Source: Novosphingobium sp. (GTDB lineage: Bacteria > Pseudomonadota > Alphaproteobacteria > Sphingomonadales > Sphingomonadaceae). From it: DNA of 9,481 nt. Made by a program: the position numbers and the translations under genes. The first letter of the stretch is position 1, and each line of letters begins with the position of its first letter. The stretch spans positions 1 to 9,481 of the forward strand of contig JAQVEQ010000111.1 of NCBI GenBank assembly GCA_028697875.1. The letters run 5' to 3'. Below, piece by piece: positions 6,933 to 9,481 of the stretch. The notes beneath the pieces are model-generated. The model did no database searches and had not been told where the DNA came from. It saw nothing but the letters and a program-made list of their open reading frames with translations.

Positions 6933-7513
6933 TCGTGCTTGCTTCGAAAAGTGCCTCGCGCCGGGCCATGCTCGATGCCACCGGCGTGCCTTACACTTCG
7001 GTCCCCGCCGAAATCGACGAACGTGCCCTGGAAGCGGAACTGGAGGGATATTCGCCGTCCCAGGTCGCATTGTCGCTGGCCGAAGCGAAGGCTCTTGCCG
7101 TGTCCCATGCCAGGCCGGGCGAACTGGTCCTGGGTAGCGATTCCCTTGTCGTGGTCGATGGCCGCCGGTTCGACAAACCCGCCAGCCGCGAGGACGCGGT
7201 TCACCACTTGCGCTTGTTTTCGGGTCGGACGATGCATCTGCACAGTGCCGCGGCATTGGCCCGGGATGGACAGGTCCTGTGGGGCCATGCCGATCTGGCG
7301 TCGCTGCAAGTCCGGAAACTGTCGGACGGTTTCATCGCCTGGTATCTCGAACGCGAATGGCCGGAAGTCGCAGGCTGCGTTGGCGTGTTCCGCATAGAAG
7401 CGTCGGGACCGCACCTGTTCGAGGCGATTACCGGCGATCACTTTACCGTACTCGGCATGCCTTTGCTTGCCGTGCTCGGCGCGTTGCGCGATCAAGGAGT
7501 CCTCCCGGCATGA
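6929..7513 (+). CDS. maf: Maf family nucleoside triphosphate pyrophosphatase
   Basis: This 194-residue protein belongs to the Maf family, whose members hydrolyse non-canonical or canonical nucleoside triphosphates to monophosphates and are thought to clean nucleotide pools or restrain division. It opens MIVLASKSASRR, with the family S-x-S-x-R-R motif (8-12 region) for triphosphate binding. The catalytic Asp71 lies in VLGSDSLV, followed by the DKP motif (82-84, Lys83). The C-terminal signature is ITGDHFTVLGMPL (167-179). In many Maf proteins the Asp motif is followed by Thr; here it is Ser, a common alphaproteobacterial form. Which Maf subfamily (dTTP/UTP or m7GTP type) cannot be decided by eye. 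Start and upstream stop share ATGA, implying translational coupling, and its stop overlaps the aroE start in the same way. Confidence 0.93.
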   Translation: MIVLASKSASRRAMLDATGVPYTSVPAEIDERALEAELEGYSPSQVALSLAEAKALAVSHARPGELVLGSDSLVVVDGRRFDKPASREDAVHHLRLFSGRTMHLHSAAALARDGQVLWGHADLASLQVRKLSDGFIAWYLEREWPEVAGCVGVFRIEASGPHLFEAITGDHFTVLGMPLLAVLGALRDQGVLPA

Positions 7514-8364
7514 CCGTCTATGCCGAAGTCATCGGCGATCCCATCGCCCAGTCGAAAAGCCCGGCGATCCATGGATACTGGATCGCGAAGCTGGGGCTGG
7601 ACGCGGACTATCGCGCCGCCCACGTCACAGCAGAAGACCTGGCCGGTTACATCGCCCGCCGCCGCGCGGACCCCGAATGGCGGGGCTGCAATGTCACCAT
7701 GCCGCACAAGCAGGCGGTGATCCCGCTGATCGACGCGTTGGATCCGCTTGCGGCGAAGATCGGTGCGGTCAACACCATCGTGCCCGAGAACGGGCGGCTG
7801 GTCGGTTACAATACCGATGCGGGCGGGTTTCTCGAACCGTTGAGGCCTTACCTTGCACTGGAGCACCTGTTCCGCATGGCGCGGGTCCTGGGGACAGGCG
7901 GTGCGGCGCGTGCGATCATCGCGGCACTGGCGAGAGAGCATGTCGTCATCGTGCTGGCGGGCCGCAACCCGGACAAGGCGCGTGCTCTACTCGACGAACT
8001 GGATCCGGGTGGGGAACACCATGTCGCCCCGCTCGATCATTTCGCCGAACCGACCGATTTTGCCTTCGACGAGCGCGAAGGCTGCTTCGACCTCGTGGTC
8101 AATGCCAGCCCGCTCGGCATGGCGGGCCAGCCGCCGCTGGCCTTCGATTTCAGCCATGTACCGCCCGGCAGCATCGTCTACGACATTGTCACTCATCCGG
8201 TCGATACGCCGCTGTTGCAAGCGGCCCGGGCGGCGGGTTTCCGCACGGTCGACGGGCTTTCCATGCTGATCGGCCAGGCGGCGGAAGCGTTCGGGAAATT
8301 CTTCGGCTGCAATCCCCCGCGCGAGGACGGCGATGCGGAACTGCGCGGGCGCCTGACGTCGTGA
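7510..8364 (+). CDS. aroE: Shikimate dehydrogenase
   Basis: This 284-residue enzyme reduces 3-dehydroshikimate to shikimate with NADPH in aromatic amino acid synthesis. Shikimate-binding serines lie in QSKSPAIHG (Ser15, Ser17). The catalytic pair is Lys67 in NVTMPHKQ and Asp103 in GYNTDAGGF. The nucleotide-binding loop is GTGGAARA (128-135), followed by GRNPDKA, whose Arg suits NADP. NASPLGM and the C-terminal DGLSMLIGQAAEAF complete the family pattern. Length is slightly above the usual 270-280 owing to a short tail. The ATG at 7510 overlaps the maf stop (ATGA) and has AAGGAG at 7494-7499, ten bases upstream. The next gene, coaE, begins at a GTG overlapping this stop. Confidence 0.96.
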   Translation: MTVYAEVIGDPIAQSKSPAIHGYWIAKLGLDADYRAAHVTAEDLAGYIARRRADPEWRGCNVTMPHKQAVIPLIDALDPLAAKIGAVNTIVPENGRLVGYNTDAGGFLEPLRPYLALEHLFRMARVLGTGGAARAIIAALAREHVVIVLAGRNPDKARALLDELDPGGEHHVAPLDHFAEPTDFAFDEREGCFDLVVNASPLGMAGQPPLAFDFSHVPPGSIVYDIVTHPVDTPLLQAARAAGFRTVDGLSMLIGQAAEAFGKFFGCNPPREDGDAELRGRLTS

Positions 8365-8960
8365 GCCGGCCTTTCATCCTCGGCCTTACCGGTTCGATCG
8401 GCATGGGCAAGTCGACCGTGGCCGAGATGTTTCGCGAAGCGGGCGTGCCGGTGTTCGATGCCGATGCCGAAGTGCACAAGCTGCAAGGGCCGGATGGTCC
8501 CCTGTTGCCTGCGATCGAAGCGGCCTTTCCCGGGACGACCGGCCCGGCAGGTGTCGACCGCCAGGTGCTTGGCGCGAAAGTGTTCGGCGATGGCGACGCG
8601 CTGGCGCGGCTCGAAGCCATCGTCCACCCTGCGGTTGCCGAAGTCCGCGACCTGTTCCTGCTCGAACATGCAGGCATGCCGCTGGTCGTGTTCGATGTCC
8701 CGCTGCTGTTCGAGAAGGGAGGCTGGGATCGTGTCGACGCCATCGCGGTGGTCTCCGCCCCGGCCGAGGTGCAGCGCCGGAGAGTCCTCTCCCGTCCGGG
8801 GATGACGCCGGAAAAATTCGCCCATGTGCTGGAACTGCAAGTGCCCGATGCACAAAAACGTACCCGGGCCGACTACGTGATCGATACCGGCACCTCCCTG
8901 GCAGAGACACGTGCGGCGGTTGGCCGGGTTATCGAAAGCGTGCGCGCCCGCGCTATTTGA
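8361..8960 (+). CDS. coaE: Dephospho-CoA kinase
   Basis: This 199-residue enzyme performs the last step of coenzyme A synthesis, phosphorylating the 3'-hydroxyl of the ribose of dephospho-CoA with ATP. The P-loop is GSIGMGKST (11-19, Lys17). VFDAD (31-35) holds the conserved acidic residue after the second strand, VPLLFE (113-118) is the lid-proximal signature, and QVPDAQKRTRADYVIDTG (160-177) is the typical C-terminal region. The start is GTG, chosen because it overlaps the aroE stop as GTGA and places the P-loop at the usual distance; no other start fits. The arrangement maf-aroE-coaE-dnaQ is standard for alphaproteobacteria. Nothing unusual is seen in the protein. Confidence 0.95.
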   Translation: MSRPFILGLTGSIGMGKSTVAEMFREAGVPVFDADAEVHKLQGPDGPLLPAIEAAFPGTTGPAGVDRQVLGAKVFGDGDALARLEAIVHPAVAEVRDLFLLEHAGMPLVVFDVPLLFEKGGWDRVDAIAVVSAPAEVQRRRVLSRPGMTPEKFAHVLELQVPDAQKRTRADYVIDTGTSLAETRAAVGRVIESVRARAI

Positions 8961-8999
8961 CTTGCCACCGGCCCACGGCGGGTGGATAGTGAGGCAACG

Positions 9000-9481
9000 A
9001 TGCGTGAGATCATCTTCGACACCGAAACCACTGGCCTCGATCCCAAGAAAGGGGACCGCATGGTGGAAATCGGTTGCATCGAAATGGTCAATCGGGTGCT
9101 GACCGGGCGCACGTTCCACGCTTACTTCAATCCCGATCGCTCGATGCCGACGGAAGCGGAAGCGGTTCACGGACTGTCCGAGGCTTTTCTGTCGGACAAG
9201 CCGCGTTTCGGCGAACTGGCGGAAGAACTGCTCACATTCCTCGAAGATTCACCGCTGGTGGCGCACAATGCCGGGTTCGACTTCGGCTTCCTCAACGCCG
9301 AACTCGATATCTGCGGGCTGGGCGCGGTCTGCACCAGCCGCATGATCGACACGGTCGCCATTGCCAGGGTTCGTCATCCGGGGGCGAAGAATTCGCTCGA
9401 CGCACTGTGCACGCGTTACGGCATCGATCGTAGCCACCGCACGAAGCACGGCGCCTTGCTCGATGCCGAACTTCTGGCCCC
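9000..9481 (+). CDS. dnaQ: DNA polymerase III epsilon subunit (3'-5' proofreading exonuclease), truncated by window edge
   Basis: The first 160 codons of dnaQ are visible before the window ends. The protein is the proofreading DEDDh exonuclease of the replicative polymerase. Asp7 and Glu9 lie in FDTETTGLD (motif I), Asp94 in HNAGFDFGFLN (motif II), and His150 with Asp155 in HGALLDAELL (motif III). All five catalytic residues are present, so the domain should be active. The following segment, including the alpha-binding tail, is off the window. The ATG at 9000 has GAGG five bases upstream and gives the family start MREIIFDTETTG. It follows coaE by 39 bp on the same strand. Other DEDDh exonucleases are possible in principle, but gene order and sequence both favour DnaQ. 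Confidence 0.95.
   Translation, partial: MREIIFDTETTGLDPKKGDRMVEIGCIEMVNRVLTGRTFHAYFNPDRSMPTEAEAVHGLSEAFLSDKPRFGELAEELLTFLEDSPLVAHNAGFDFGFLNAELDICGLGAVCTSRMIDTVAIARVRHPGAKNSLDALCTRYGIDRSHRTKHGALLDAELLA

Noticed and set aside
5787..7256. 489-codon open frame on the minus strand opposite the DUF299 regulator, maf and the origin gap
   Set aside because: It spans an intergenic region and two well-supported genes in antisense and shows no family motif; its composition is that of a frame shadow.
8961..8999. CCACC/GGTGG inverted repeat between coaE and dnaQ as a terminator
   Set aside because: A five-pair stem with an 11-base loop and no T-run is too weak to call.
8193..9170. 325-codon open frame on the minus strand opposite aroE, coaE and dnaQ
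   Set aside because: It crosses three certain plus-strand genes and has no motif; it is a codon-bias shadow.

Overview
The window looks like chromosomal core DNA of a GC-rich alphaproteobacterium, most likely of the order Sphingomonadales (Erythrobacter/Novosphingobium-type). The basis is protein style and gene order read by eye. The order mnmE - (accessory genes) - rho - hemJ - hemE - [intergenic gap] - PEP synthase/PPDK regulatory protein - maf - aroE - coaE - dnaQ is the known cluster that flanks the chromosomal replication origin in many alphaproteobacteria. No mobile element, CRISPR array, tRNA, rRNA or defence system was seen.

Left part (1-2732): a few codons at the edge on the minus strand read MSDTI, which fits the N-terminus of MnmE. 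Next comes a small DUF6489-type protein on the minus strand (60-323). Divergent from it is a plus-strand pair: a dienelactone hydrolase family protein (426-1124) and, 21 bp later, a membrane-anchored FMN-binding glutamate-synthase-like protein (1146-2732). This pair runs against its neighbours and looks like an accessory insertion in the conserved cluster.

Middle (2790-5763, minus strand): hemE (uroporphyrinogen decarboxylase), hemJ (protoporphyrinogen oxidase, membrane) and rho (transcription terminator). hemE and hemJ are 31 bp apart. rho has its own 207-bp leader with a candidate promoter.

Gap 5764-6086: 323 bp without a convincing gene, between divergent hemE and the plus-strand operon. 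It holds a 20-bp uninterrupted A/T tract next to hemE, two near-consensus DnaA boxes (one mismatch each) at opposite ends, one weaker box and three GANTC sites. With the gene context this is a good candidate for the chromosomal origin, oriC. It is the most interesting feature here, though it matches a known type of system and is not a new one.

Right part (6087-9481, plus strand): a tightly packed operon of the pyruvate phosphate dikinase/PEP synthase regulator, maf, aroE and coaE, joined by 4-bp stop/start overlaps. After a 39-bp gap comes dnaQ (DNA polymerase III epsilon), cut by the right edge. Genes on either side of the gap read away from it, as expected for genes co-oriented with replication forks leaving an origin.
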